Source of the DNA: JAOAFZ01 sp964412815 | GTDB lineage: Bacteria > Patescibacteriota > Microgenomatia > UBA1406 > GWC2-37-13 | Direction of reading: 5' to 3' | NCBI GenBank assembly: GCA_964412815.1 | Contig: CAYPQF010000026.1 | Coordinates: 186,001-250,000 of the forward strand | Length of the DNA stretch: 64,000 nucleotides | Part shown: positions 16,808-25,020 of the stretch, in pieces | How positions within the stretch are numbered: the first letter of the stretch is position 1 | Layout: every line of letters begins with the position of its first letter | Notes under the pieces: generated by a model | What the model was told of the DNA's origin: nothing | The model's input: the letters and a program-made list of their open reading frames with translations, nothing else | The model's database searches: none | Made by a program: the position numbers and the translations under genes

Positions 16808-18727
16808 TTACGAAACGACTTCACCTTCTTCGGCATTCTTGGTATCTGCCGCATTCCGGTCTTTTTTATCAGACGGCGTATCATCGGTCTTTTGCTCAGC
16901 ACCATCTGCTGCCGGTGCTCCCTGAGGGGCATCAGGCTGCTGAGTCATATACTGACCAATTTTCTGTAACGAGTCAGATAATTCACCGGTCTTGGTGTCA
17001 ATCTCTTTGGCAGAACCCTTTTCAAAGGTATCCTTCAGTTCCTTGATCTTGGTCTCGATCTCGGTCTTCAGCTCTGCCGGAACTTTCTCTCCCGCATCTT
17101 TCAACGATTTCTCTGAAGTGTAGATAAGGGCATCAGCTTTGTTTTTGGCTTCAACCTTTTCGCGTGCCTCTTTATCAGCTTCTGCATTTTTTTCTGCATC
17201 TTCCTTCATCCGGGTAATCTCGTCTTCGGTCAGACCGGTTGAGCCCGTAATCTTGACACTGGCATCCTTTCCGGTAGCCTTATCTTTTGCAGTAACTTCC
17301 AGAATACCATTTGCATCAATATCAAAGGTAACTTCGATCTGTGGTACGCCACGGGGGGCTGGAGGAATACCTTCCAGAATAAAGCGTCCCAGTGACTTGT
17401 TCTGATTTGCCATCGGACGTTCTCCCTGGAGAATATGAATCTCTACCTGTGTCTGATTATCAGCTGCGGTGGAGAATACTTCCGACTTTGAGGTCGGGAT
17501 CGTCGTATTGCGTTCGATCAGGGCTGTCATTACCCCACCCATGGTCTCTACCCCAAGGGTCAGCGGAGTAACATCAAGCAGAACGACATCCTTGGATTCG
17601 CCGGTTAAGACACCTGCCTGAATAGCAGCCCCAATTGCGACGACTTCGTCAGGATTTACCGAACGGTTCGGTTCCTTTCCAAAGAACTCTTTTACCTTTT
17701 CAACGATTTTCGGCATACGAGTCATTCCTCCTACCATCACGACTTCGTCCACTTCCTTGGCCGAAATTTTTGCATCCTTGAGGGCTGCTTCCACCGGTTT
17801 GAATGAGTTGTCAATCAGTTCTGCAACCAGTGCTTCAAACTGGGCGCGGGTAACCTTCAGCACGAGATGCTGCGGTTGTCCGTCTTTCACGGTAATAAAT
17901 GGCAGGTTAATCTCGGTTTCGGTAGCAGAAGACAGCTCGACCTTTGCTTTTTCAGCAGCATCTTTGAGACGCTGTAAGGCCTGGGTATCCTTCCGGAGAT
18001 CCACACCGCTATCTTTCTGGAATTCGTTGGCAATGTGATCAATCAGTACCTGATCAAAATCGTCTCCTCCCAGGTGCGTATCACCATTAGTAGACTTTAC
18101 TTCAAAGACGCCTTCGCCCAGTTCCAGGATCGTAATATCAAAGGTTCCGCCTCCCATGTCATAGACTGCAATGGTATGGGCATGAGCCTTGTCCAGACCG
18201 TATGCCAGCGCGGCTGCGGTTGGTTCGTTAATAATACGTTCAACGGTCAGACCGGCAATCTCTCCAGCCTGTTTGGTTGCCTGACGTTGCGCGTCGTCGA
18301 AATATGCAGGAACGGTAATAACAGCGCGATCGACGGTCTCTCCGAGATATGCTTCGGCATCAGCCTTGATCTTCTGGAGTACCATTGCACCAATTTCCTG
18401 GGGTGTATATTCTTTTCCTTCAACTTCGATAACGGCCATATCATCACGACCGGCTTTGACGGTATATGGCAACAGCTTCATATCGCGCTGTACCGAGTCG
18501 TCACTAAACCGGCGACCCATTAACCGCTTGGCAGAGAAGATGGTCTTTGTTGGGTTCATAACCATCTGACGTTTCGCAACGTCACCCACAATACGCTTGG
18601 TCGGGTCCACTACTGACGGAATGACATTGCGACCTTCCGCTGAATGGATAATTTTTGGTTTACCGCCTTCCATAACGGCAACCGCTGAGTTTGATGTACC
18701 TAAATCGATACCAATTACTTTACTCAT
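16808..18727 (-). CDS. dnaK: molecular chaperone DnaK (Hsp70)
   Basis: The ATP-dependent folding chaperone, 639 residues and full length. The N-terminus reads GIDLGTSNSAVA, the phosphate-binding motif is IAVYDMGGGTFDITI, and the interdomain linker DVVLLDVTPLTLGVETMGG is intact. The substrate-binding domain and helical lid follow, with a disordered Gln/Ala/Asp-rich tail ending EEGEVVS instead of the EEVD-like end seen in some eukaryotic homologues. It lies 46 bp after grpE and 73 bp before dnaJ on the minus strand. It is under the upstream hrcA promoter, with a possible local promoter element in the grpE-dnaK gap. Confidence 0.98.
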   Translation of the reverse strand: MSKVIGIDLGTSNSAVAVMEGGKPKIIHSAEGRNVIPSVVDPTKRIVGDVAKRQMVMNPTKTIFSAKRLMGRRFSDDSVQRDMKLLPYTVKAGRDDMAVIEVEGKEYTPQEIGAMVLQKIKADAEAYLGETVDRAVITVPAYFDDAQRQATKQAGEIAGLTVERIINEPTAAALAYGLDKAHAHTIAVYDMGGGTFDITILELGEGVFEVKSTNGDTHLGGDDFDQVLIDHIANEFQKDSGVDLRKDTQALQRLKDAAEKAKVELSSATETEINLPFITVKDGQPQHLVLKVTRAQFEALVAELIDNSFKPVEAALKDAKISAKEVDEVVMVGGMTRMPKIVEKVKEFFGKEPNRSVNPDEVVAIGAAIQAGVLTGESKDVVLLDVTPLTLGVETMGGVMTALIERNTTIPTSKSEVFSTAADNQTQVEIHILQGERPMANQNKSLGRFILEGIPPAPRGVPQIEVTFDIDANGILEVTAKDKATGKDASVKITGSTGLTEDEITRMKEDAEKNAEADKEAREKVEAKNKADALIYTSEKSLKDAGEKVPAELKTEIETKIKELKDTFEKGSAKEIDTKTGELSDSLQKIGQYMTQQPDAPQGAPAADGAEQKTDDTPSDKKDRNAADTKNAEEGEVVS

Positions 18728-18744
18728 ATTATTTTGATGTAAAT

Positions 18745-18762
18745 TTGTAACATGAATTACAA
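18745..18762. repeat. inverted repeat in grpE-dnaK gap
   Basis: TTGTAA, six bases, TTACAA forms a perfect short inverted repeat in the 46-bp gap between grpE and dnaK. A TTATAA-like -10 sequence for the minus strand lies beside it. It could be a weak hairpin or a binding site; it does not match CIRCE. Confidence 0.3.
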
Positions 18763-18773
18763 CTTATAACGCC

Positions 18774-19274
18774 TTATTTCTGTCTTGAAACTTTTACCTG
18801 CCCATGCTGAATCACTTTTCCATTCAGACTGTAGGCTTTGCGAACAACTTCGACAACGGTGTTCTCTGAATCTCCATCGACTACCTCGATACATTCGGCA
18901 GTATGCGGGTCAAACTCTTTTCCCAGCAGTTCAATTTCCTGTACTCCATTCTGCTCAAATACCTGCTTAAACTGTTCCATAATCATCTTCAGACCCGGGT
19001 CTTTGATAAACATCTCGGCTTTATTTAAGTTGTCGAGTACCGGAAAAAATGATGAGATCACATCGGCTTTTACTTTTTGAGAAATCTCGGACCGTTCTTT
19101 GAACATGCGCTGTTCCAGATTCCGATAATCAGCTACCGCACGAAGATGGTTTCGCTTTTGCTCTTCAACTTCCCGTTGTAATACTTCTAGTTCGTTCATC
19201 TCTTGAGGAGCAGTCTGTTCAACAGCCTGTGCTTCAACTTCTTCGGATGTTTCCTGTTTTTTCGAGTCCTTCAT
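18774..19274 (-). CDS. grpE: nucleotide exchange factor GrpE
   Basis: Promotes ADP release from DnaK. The 166-residue protein has an acidic disordered N-terminus (residues 1-30), a long coiled coil (NELEVLQREVEEQKRNHL...), the RAVADYRNLEQR core and the C-terminal beta domain ending NGKVIQHGQVKVSRQK. The Met at 19274 (MKDSKKQ) is preferred over an in-frame start at 19292, which would leave only a short gap to hrcA. It is second gene in the hrcA-grpE-dnaK-dnaJ order common in bacteria. Confidence 0.95.
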   Translation of the reverse strand: MKDSKKQETSEEVEAQAVEQTAPQEMNELEVLQREVEEQKRNHLRAVADYRNLEQRMFKERSEISQKVKADVISSFFPVLDNLNKAEMFIKDPGLKMIMEQFKQVFEQNGVQEIELLGKEFDPHTAECIEVVDGDSENTVVEVVRKAYSLNGKVIQHGQVKVSRQK

Positions 19275-19301
19275 AGCTATAGTCCAGAACAAATAATGGA
19301 T

Positions 19302-20045
19302 TTATCCCTGTTGGCGGATGATCTCTGCAATCAGTGCCGAAAGGTGTTCAACCTGTGGAGTGACAACATCATATGACATACGCTTCGGACCAACGACACC
19401 GATAATCCCTTTTTTCGTACCGGTATCAAAGTCGGCGAACACACTGGCACAGGATTCAAAGACCGGATTATGAAAGTCCTCTTCTCCTAATACATAGATA
19501 ATGCTGTCGTCGGTCCGGTAGAACTGACGCAAGATATTTTCCCAGAAAAATGTTTCATCCAGCAGCACAAATAGGTTGCGTGACAGATCAAGATTCAAAA
19601 ACTCAGATTTGTCCAGCAGATTGGCCATACCGGAATAATAGATATCTCCGTTATCGGTTACCACCAGTGACAGCAGTCCGGTTCGCTTGGACAGTGCTTT
19701 TGCTGCATGATAGAGCAGGCGGTGCACGTTATTCCGTTCATCCCAGATACTGTTTTTATAAGCAACTTCGTCAAAGGTCGATAGTTCACGCTTCTTCATC
19801 AGGTTCTGAATGTAAAAACGGAATCCTTTTGCAGAAGGGACACGACCTGAGGAGAAATGTGTTTTCATCAGGTATCCTTTTTTTGAAAGTTCGACCATCT
19901 CATTGCGGATGGTAGCAGGTGAAACACCAAGCTTATATTTCTTTTCGAGCACTTCAGAACCGACCGGTTCTCCGGTCTCGGTGTACTCCTGAATAATTGT
20001 GCGTAAAATATCTATCTGTCGCTGTGTTAAGTCGTTCATAGTCAT
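19302..20045 (-). CDS. hrcA: heat-shock repressor HrcA (short form)
   Basis: A repressor that binds CIRCE and controls class I heat-shock genes. The N-terminal winged helix (LTQRQIDILRTIIQEYTETG, then GVSPATIRNEM and the SSGRVPSAKGFRFY motif) is well preserved. At 248 residues it is about 90 shorter than usual HrcA, with the middle GAF-like and insertion regions trimmed. Start candidates at 20051 (GTG), 20045 and 20039 are all in frame; 20045 is chosen because a TATAAG box lies eight bases upstream. Its promoter at 20077-20105 is overlapped by a CIRCE-type repeat, giving the expected autoregulation. Confidence 0.93.
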   Translation of the reverse strand: MTMNDLTQRQIDILRTIIQEYTETGEPVGSEVLEKKYKLGVSPATIRNEMVELSKKGYLMKTHFSSGRVPSAKGFRFYIQNLMKKRELSTFDEVAYKNSIWDERNNVHRLLYHAAKALSKRTGLLSLVVTDNGDIYYSGMANLLDKSEFLNLDLSRNLFVLLDETFFWENILRQFYRTDDSIIYVLGEEDFHNPVFESCASVFADFDTGTKKGIIGVVGPKRMSYDVVTPQVEHLSALIAEIIRQQG

Positions 20046-20063
20046 CAACACTACTTATAATAG

Positions 20064-20100
20064 ATTGATTAGCAAAAATATATCAAGTCTGCTAATCAAT
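20064..20100. promoter_or_regulatory. CIRCE-type HrcA operator
   Basis: ATTGATTAGCA, 15 bases, TGCTAATCAAT: perfect 11-bp inverted arms. The TTAGCA-N15-TGCTAA core has exactly the spacing of the CIRCE consensus, but the inner CTC/GAG triplets are not conserved and the arms are instead extended outward. It overlaps the hrcA promoter's spacer and -10, as a repressor site should. Confidence 0.85.
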
Positions 20101-20105
20101 GTCAA
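20077..20105 (-). promoter_or_regulatory. sigma-70 promoter of the hrcA operon
   Basis: On the minus strand: TTGACA (20105-20100), 17-bp spacer, TATATT (20082-20077). This is a near-perfect housekeeping promoter reading into hrcA, with the CIRCE-type arms interleaved. Confidence 0.8.
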
Positions 20106-20128
20106 GAGGTAATTGCTATTTCTCTTGC

Positions 20129-20134
20129 TATAAT
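20129..20134 (+). promoter_or_regulatory. -10 box TATAAT for nfo
   Basis: Extended -10 (TGC TATAAT) ending six bases before the nfo ATG at 20141. This supports that start over an in-frame ATG at 20099, which lies upstream of the promoter and inside the CIRCE arm. Confidence 0.65.
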
Positions 20135-20140
20135 CGGTAT

Positions 20141-21007
20141 ATGCAGCGAATCATCGGAGCCCATTTATCGATTAGCAAAGGATACAATTCGGCGCTAGAA
20201 TCTGTACGGGAAAAGGGTGGAAACGCACTGCAGATCTTCTCTACCTCTCCCCGCTCATGGAGCCCAGCCGTCGTACCCGATACCGTTGCGGCTTCGTTTG
20301 TTGCGAAACAACAGGAGCTCGGAATCTCATATGTCTTTTTTCACGCCAGTTATCTTGTCAATCTGGCAGATAATGGGTTTATCGGTGAAAAATCCCGCTC
20401 AGCTCTCATCTCAGAGTTGCGACTTCAGCCTCAGATGAATGTCAAAGGCAGCGTGGTACATGTCGGATCATATAAGAATAATAAAAAACCAGGGTTATTT
20501 GATGCGGCAGAACAGGAAGCAAAGTACCAGGTTGTGCTTACGAATATCAGGGAAATTCTGGCAGAAACACCGGAAGACAGTATCTTTTTAATCGAAAATG
20601 ATGCAACCCGGAAAGTTTGCCAGTCTCTCGAAACAATTGCACGAATCATCGAAGACATCGGCAGTTCGCGTATTCGAGTCTGCCTCGATACCTGCCATCT
20701 GCACGCAGGCGGGTATCCCATGAAGAGTAAGGAGGAGTTTAGCGGACTGATTGAAAAATTTGACCGTTTAATCGGTCTTGACCGTCTTGCTGTTGTGCAT
20801 CTGAACGACAGCCGTGACCCTTTTGCATCGGGACGGGACCGGCACGAAAATCTGGGAGAAGGCAGCGTGGGCGAAGAAGTATTTATTCACTGGTTGAATC
20901 ATCAGAAAACCCGGAATCTGCCATTTATCCTGGAAACACCGGGATTTGATGGCAATGGACCGGATGCACAAAACATAGAACGCGCCAAGTCATATATCGT
21001 ATCATGA
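20141..21007 (+). CDS. nfo: deoxyribonuclease IV (AP endonuclease)
   Basis: A zinc-dependent endonuclease that cuts 5' to abasic sites in base-excision repair. The TIM-barrel metal ligands appear in order: GAHLS, VVHVGSYKN, FLIENDA, CLDTCHLHAGGY, VVHLNDSRDPFASGRDRHENLGEG and ILETPGFDGNGPD. The length of 288 residues is normal. The start follows from the -10 placement. The TGA stop overlaps the next start (ATGA at 21004), so the Nudix gene is likely co-translated. Confidence 0.96.
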   Translation: MQRIIGAHLSISKGYNSALESVREKGGNALQIFSTSPRSWSPAVVPDTVAASFVAKQQELGISYVFFHASYLVNLADNGFIGEKSRSALISELRLQPQMNVKGSVVHVGSYKNNKKPGLFDAAEQEAKYQVVLTNIREILAETPEDSIFLIENDATRKVCQSLETIARIIEDIGSSRIRVCLDTCHLHAGGYPMKSKEEFSGLIEKFDRLIGLDRLAVVHLNDSRDPFASGRDRHENLGEGSVGEEVFIHWLNHQKTRNLPFILETPGFDGNGPDAQNIERAKSYIVS

Positions 21008-21531
21008 AAGATTTATATCACAATCTACTAACATCGTTGAAGGGTATCGCAGATGCAGAAATGCTGGCTGCAGGCCAGGCGTTTGTTGCGTCCACATCCA
21101 GTTTTTCCCGTCAGGAAAACGTGCATCATTTCTGTTCATTTATTGTGCCTATTCACCGTCCTTCACAGTCCGTTTTTATTGGCCACCACATTAAGGCTGA
21201 TACCTGGATTCCACCGGGGGGACATATCGAACCTGATGAAGATCCGGTAGAGACCGTAATCAGGGAAGCCGGTGAGGAGATTCAATATACGCCGGACCGC
21301 GCGCAAATCACGTTATTTGACTTTAACATTGTCCCGATTGATGGGCGCCCTGACTGCAAAACACACTACAATCTCTGGTATCTGATCGATATGCCGGAAA
21401 AAACCGAGTTTCTCTATGATACGGGAGAGTTTTATCAGGCCGGGTGGTTTACTTACACTCAGGCACTCGAAAAACTGCACAATCATGCAGAGTTCTATCT
21501 CCCTGTTATGCGCCGTCTGAATACGTTATAA
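21004..21531 (+). CDS. Nudix hydrolase
   Basis: Hydrolyses a nucleoside-diphosphate-linked substrate. The Nudix box is complete: GHIEPDEDPVETVIREAGEEI, matching GX5EX7REUXEEXGU apart from the final residue. The 175-residue protein begins with a helical stretch before the Nudix fold. Neighbours are nfo (DNA repair) and cca, so house-cleaning of damaged nucleotides is plausible but not shown. The promoter of cca overlaps its stop codon. Confidence 0.88.
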   Translation: MKDLYHNLLTSLKGIADAEMLAAGQAFVASTSSFSRQENVHHFCSFIVPIHRPSQSVFIGHHIKADTWIPPGGHIEPDEDPVETVIREAGEEIQYTPDRAQITLFDFNIVPIDGRPDCKTHYNLWYLIDMPEKTEFLYDTGEFYQAGWFTYTQALEKLHNHAEFYLPVMRRLNTL

Positions 21532-21532
21532 T
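21527..21532 (+). promoter_or_regulatory. -10 box TATAAT for cca, overlapping the Nudix stop codon
   Basis: TATAAT contains the TAA stop of the Nudix gene and ends six bases before the cca ATG at 21539. A promoter embedded in the upstream stop codon lets cca be transcribed independently with no intergenic space. Confidence 0.55.
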
Positions 21533-21538
21533 GGGCAC

Positions 21539-22888
21539 ATGGTGACACTTCCTCCCCAGGTAACTGCGTTTATGGAGCAGTTTCGACAGAACGGCTACAC
21601 AATCTATGCAGTGGGCGGCTGCATTCGCGATGTCCTGCGCGGCCAGACCGTTAAAGACTGGGACTTTACTACCAATGCCACTCCTGAACAGATTCAGGCA
21701 CTGTCCGAAGATTCGTTTTACAATAATTCATATGGTACGGTAGGAATACCCGTGGACGTTGACGGAGAGACCCATATCTACGAAGTTACGCCCTTTCGAA
21801 AAGAAGGCAAATATACTAATAACCGGCACCCGGATGAACTGGAATGGACCGACTCGGTAGAAGAAGATCTGGCCCGACGTGACTTTACCATGAATGCAAT
21901 TGCCTGTGATGGCTCACAGTTGGTCGATCCCTTTGGTGGTCAGGAAGATATCAAGAACCACCAGATCCGCGCAGTAGGTATAGCAGACAACCGGTTTCAG
22001 GAGGATGCACTGCGCCTGATGCGCGCAGTCCGATTTACCGCGCAACTTGGCTTTACGATCGAAGCGGAAACCCATGCCAGTATCAAACGCAATGCGGCTC
22101 TTATCAGCAATATTTCCTGGGAGCGCATACGAGATGAGTTTCTCAAACTCCTGGCATCTGCTCACCCTTCCGAAGGGGTGATGTCACTCCGGGAAACGGG
22201 GCTGCTCAAAGAAATTCTTCCGGAAGTTGATACGTGTTTCACAATCCCGCAGGTCAGCCCTCAGCGTCATCATATCTACGATGTCGGTACCCATCTGGTG
22301 ATGTCACTTAAACACTGTCCATCTCCTGATCCGATTACCCGGTTCGCGACACTGATTCATGATATTGGCAAAGCCCCTACCTTCCGTAAAGATCCTGACA
22401 CTCAGATTATCACGTTTTACAACCACGAAGTAGTCGGCGGGCGAATGGCTGAAGCTATAGCTGACCGCTTCAAGTTATCCAACAAACAGACAGAACAGCT
22501 GGTTACCCTGGTTGCCAACCACCAGTTTACCGTTTCTGAATTGCAGACAGACAAAGCAGTCCGTCGTTTTATCCGGAAGGTTGGCCTGGACTATGTGCAG
22601 GATATGCTGGATCTCCGTACGGGAGACCGGATTGGTTCGGGAGCGAAACCAACCTCCTGGCGATACGAACTGTTCAAGAAGCGGATCGAAGAAGTACAGA
22701 AAGAACCTTTCGCGGTAAAAGATCTGAAAGTGACAGGTCACGATGTAATGACTATCTTTGGTATTCCTCCCAGCCGAATGATTGGAGACATTCTGGACAA
22801 GATATTTTATGAAGTTACTGAAAACGGCTTACCAAACGAGCGGGAAGTACTCCTGAAAAAGCTGGAAGAGATGAAGGCAGCCCAGTAA
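21539..22888 (+). CDS. cca: CCA-adding tRNA nucleotidyltransferase with HD domain
   Basis: Adds or repairs the 3' CCA of tRNAs without a template. The N-terminal nucleotidyltransferase head has VGGCIRDVLRG and DWDFTT (catalytic Asp pair), followed by RRDFTMNAIA, and EDALRLMRAVRFTAQLGF of the neck. A C-terminal HD domain (LIHDIGKAPTF... NHEVVGG) may add phosphatase or phosphodiesterase activity. It has 449 residues. All three tRNA genes in this window lack an encoded CCA, so the enzyme is needed for their maturation. A poly(A) polymerase role cannot be excluded from sequence. Confidence 0.93.
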   Translation: MVTLPPQVTAFMEQFRQNGYTIYAVGGCIRDVLRGQTVKDWDFTTNATPEQIQALSEDSFYNNSYGTVGIPVDVDGETHIYEVTPFRKEGKYTNNRHPDELEWTDSVEEDLARRDFTMNAIACDGSQLVDPFGGQEDIKNHQIRAVGIADNRFQEDALRLMRAVRFTAQLGFTIEAETHASIKRNAALISNISWERIRDEFLKLLASAHPSEGVMSLRETGLLKEILPEVDTCFTIPQVSPQRHHIYDVGTHLVMSLKHCPSPDPITRFATLIHDIGKAPTFRKDPDTQIITFYNHEVVGGRMAEAIADRFKLSNKQTEQLVTLVANHQFTVSELQTDKAVRRFIRKVGLDYVQDMLDLRTGDRIGSGAKPTSWRYELFKKRIEEVQKEPFAVKDLKVTGHDVMTIFGIPPSRMIGDILDKIFYEVTENGLPNEREVLLKKLEEMKAAQ

Positions 22889-22903
22889 CTGTATTACCCC
22901 GTA

Positions 22904-23533
22904 TTACAACACCTTCTCCCATTCCCATCCTCTTTCAAACTGAACGGTTGTTTCTTCTCCATGGCCTGAGTAGATGGTTGTTTCCTCTGGTAATGCCAGA
23001 ATAGTTCCAATGGATCGTTTGAGCTCCTCCTTATCACTATACGAAAAATCATATCTCCCGACCGACCCCATAAAGATTACATCACCAACAAAAACTGCTT
23101 GCTCTTCTTTCAGGTACAGACTAACACTGCCGGGAGTATGTCCTGGAGTGTACAACACTTCAAACGTAAACGGTCCCATATGTACTGGCTCTGTAGTTAT
23201 ATCGTGAAAGAGAGTAGGTTGTATCACCTGTGGATCATACCCGAGAAAATGAGTTGCAGTTTCTGCCAGTCTGTTGACTAGAAACCGGTCCTGAGGATGT
23301 AAATAGAGCGGGAGCGGATAACTGAGTTGAACCTCTCCTGCTGCCATCACATGGTCAAAATGACCGTGTGTTGCAATCATGCCAATTAACTCAAGCTTCC
23401 GGCGCTGGATCTCTTCGAGTAGAAAGTCTGCCGAGTCTACCGGATCAATCAACATGCACTTCCCTTCCTGCTCCAACAGATAGCAGTTTGCCTGCATCTG
23501 GCCTAATTGAAACCGATGGATATGGGTTCTCAT
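22904..23533 (-). CDS. metallo-beta-lactamase-fold hydrolase (glyoxalase II-like)
   Basis: A soluble metallohydrolase of 209 residues. The metal motif THGHFDH is followed by the histidine in LYTPGHTPGS, the aspartate in VFVGDVIF, and the final SGHGEET. These match the hydroxyacylglutathione-hydrolase branch (YcbL-like). The 3' ends of this gene and cca converge with only 15 bp between them. The substrate is unknown. It lies upstream of nothing obviously related; def follows on its 5' side. Confidence 0.88.
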   Translation of the reverse strand: MRTHIHRFQLGQMQANCYLLEQEGKCMLIDPVDSADFLLEEIQRRKLELIGMIATHGHFDHVMAAGEVQLSYPLPLYLHPQDRFLVNRLAETATHFLGYDPQVIQPTLFHDITTEPVHMGPFTFEVLYTPGHTPGSVSLYLKEEQAVFVGDVIFMGSVGRYDFSYSDKEELKRSIGTILALPEETTIYSGHGEETTVQFERGWEWEKVL

Positions 23534-23545
23534 GTATAGCAGTTG

Positions 23546-24130
23546 TTAAAAATAGCGTACTCGCTTTTTGGTAATCTCACATTTCTTTTTTTCCTGTGCC
23601 GAGTTTTTGACTGATTTGTTATAGAAGCTGATATCAATTAGTTTTCTAAGATCAGTCATTTTTTCAAGAAACTCGATACCCTCGAGGTGGTCGAACTCAT
23701 GCTGAATAACCCGTGCTAACAGTCCATTACACACAAGCTCGAACTCGTTTCCCGCCAGGTCGTAGGCCTGAATCGTAATAGTTTTAGGCCGTTGTACAGG
23801 ACCGAATACTGTTCCCTGCGCCACACTGCCACACCCTTCATACATAATCACATCGGCTGGCCAGAGGCGTGTGATTACCGGATTGATAAATATGCGAAGT
23901 TCATCGGTATGAGCTGCAGGACGTGATTTTGTTTTACGTATCTCTGTTAAAAAAACCCGGTAGTTGAGGCCGATTTGTGGGGCTGCGATTCCTACCAGTC
24001 CGGCTTCTCGCATGGTATCCGTCAGATCTTCCACCAGTTCAAGTAGGCGCGGATCGCGGAAGTCCGTTACATAAGCGTTCTTTTTTTTGAGAGCAGGATG
24101 CCCAATTTGGACAACATCTCGTACAGGCAT
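23546..24130 (-). CDS. def: peptide deformylase
   Basis: Removes the N-formyl group from nascent proteins. The three family motifs are present: GLVGIAAPQIG, YEGCGS (metal-binding Cys) and QHEFDHLEGIEF (metal-binding His pair and catalytic Glu). The 194-residue protein has a basic C-terminal extension (KNSAQEKKKCEITKKRVRYF). Motif 2 reads EGCGS, whereas the canonical form is EGCLS. It is in a minus-strand cluster, 12 bp from secF. Confidence 0.95.
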   Translation of the reverse strand: MPVRDVVQIGHPALKKKNAYVTDFRDPRLLELVEDLTDTMREAGLVGIAAPQIGLNYRVFLTEIRKTKSRPAAHTDELRIFINPVITRLWPADVIMYEGCGSVAQGTVFGPVQRPKTITIQAYDLAGNEFELVCNGLLARVIQHEFDHLEGIEFLEKMTDLRKLIDISFYNKSVKNSAQEKKKCEITKKRVRYF

Positions 24131-24142
24131 AAGAAGTATAAA

Positions 24143-25018
24143 TTACTTTTGTTTCTTTTTGCGGCGCTGCTCCAACCAGACCGCGACAGGAATCGAGACA
24201 AATGGCGAAGAGTATGTTCCAATGATCGTTCCAACCAGGAGCGCAAAAGCGAAATACCGAATAGTGTCTCCACCCAGCAGCATGAGTGCAAGCAACATAA
24301 AGACAATGGTAACCGAGTTATTGATAGAACGCATCATTGTATCTGTGATAGATTTGTTAGCAAGGGTGCGAACATCCTGAGAGCCGAATTTTCGCATATA
24401 CATACGCATCTGATCAAACATCACAATGGTGTCATGAACAGAAAACGACATGGTAGTTAACGCCGCGGTTACAAACAATGTATCAAGTTCCGCTCCAAAG
24501 AAGTACGAAGCAAATGCATAGGCTCCAATCAGAATAAAGACATCATGAAAAAGGGCAACTACCGCACCGATAGCAAAGTTGACGTTCTTAAATGCGTAGG
24601 CAACGTAGATGAGAATACCGATAATTGCAATACCGGTGGCTACCGCAGTTTTGATCAGATTGTCTTGGCTGAGTGACGGTCCGACTGTATCGTTTGAGAG
24701 ACGAACAACCGGAGTATCCAGTGCCTCACCCAGCGCCTGCCGAACCTCCTGTTCTTTTCGATCAGGGATAACTGCCGTTCGAATCTCAACGGTTCGACCG
24801 TCAACCATGATATCAACACTCTCCAGTTCCTGCTGTGCCAGAACATTTTGAATCTGCTCTTCACTCACCTCTTTTTCAAGCTGGTAGCGAATGTTTGTTC
24901 CTCCCACGAACTCAACCGAGTAGCGGAACCCCAATACAAAGATTGAGTAGATCGAGAGGACGATCAACGCTATTGAGATTGAGAGATAGATCTTATTCCA
25001 CTTGAGAAACGGAATCAT
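24143..25018 (-). CDS. secF: protein translocase subunit SecF
   Basis: An RND-family accessory subunit that uses the proton gradient to assist Sec export. The 291-residue protein has an N-terminal transmembrane helix, a periplasmic P1-like domain (FVGGTNIRYQLEKEVSEEQ...), and five further helices with the SVHDTIVMFDQMR and NNSVTIVFMLLALMLLGGDTIRYF motifs. It follows secD by 2 bp, the usual order. Confidence 0.95.
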   Translation of the reverse strand: MIPFLKWNKIYLSISIALIVLSIYSIFVLGFRYSVEFVGGTNIRYQLEKEVSEEQIQNVLAQQELESVDIMVDGRTVEIRTAVIPDRKEQEVRQALGEALDTPVVRLSNDTVGPSLSQDNLIKTAVATGIAIIGILIYVAYAFKNVNFAIGAVVALFHDVFILIGAYAFASYFFGAELDTLFVTAALTTMSFSVHDTIVMFDQMRMYMRKFGSQDVRTLANKSITDTMMRSINNSVTIVFMLLALMLLGGDTIRYFAFALLVGTIIGTYSSPFVSIPVAVWLEQRRKKKQK

Positions 25019-25020
25019 AG

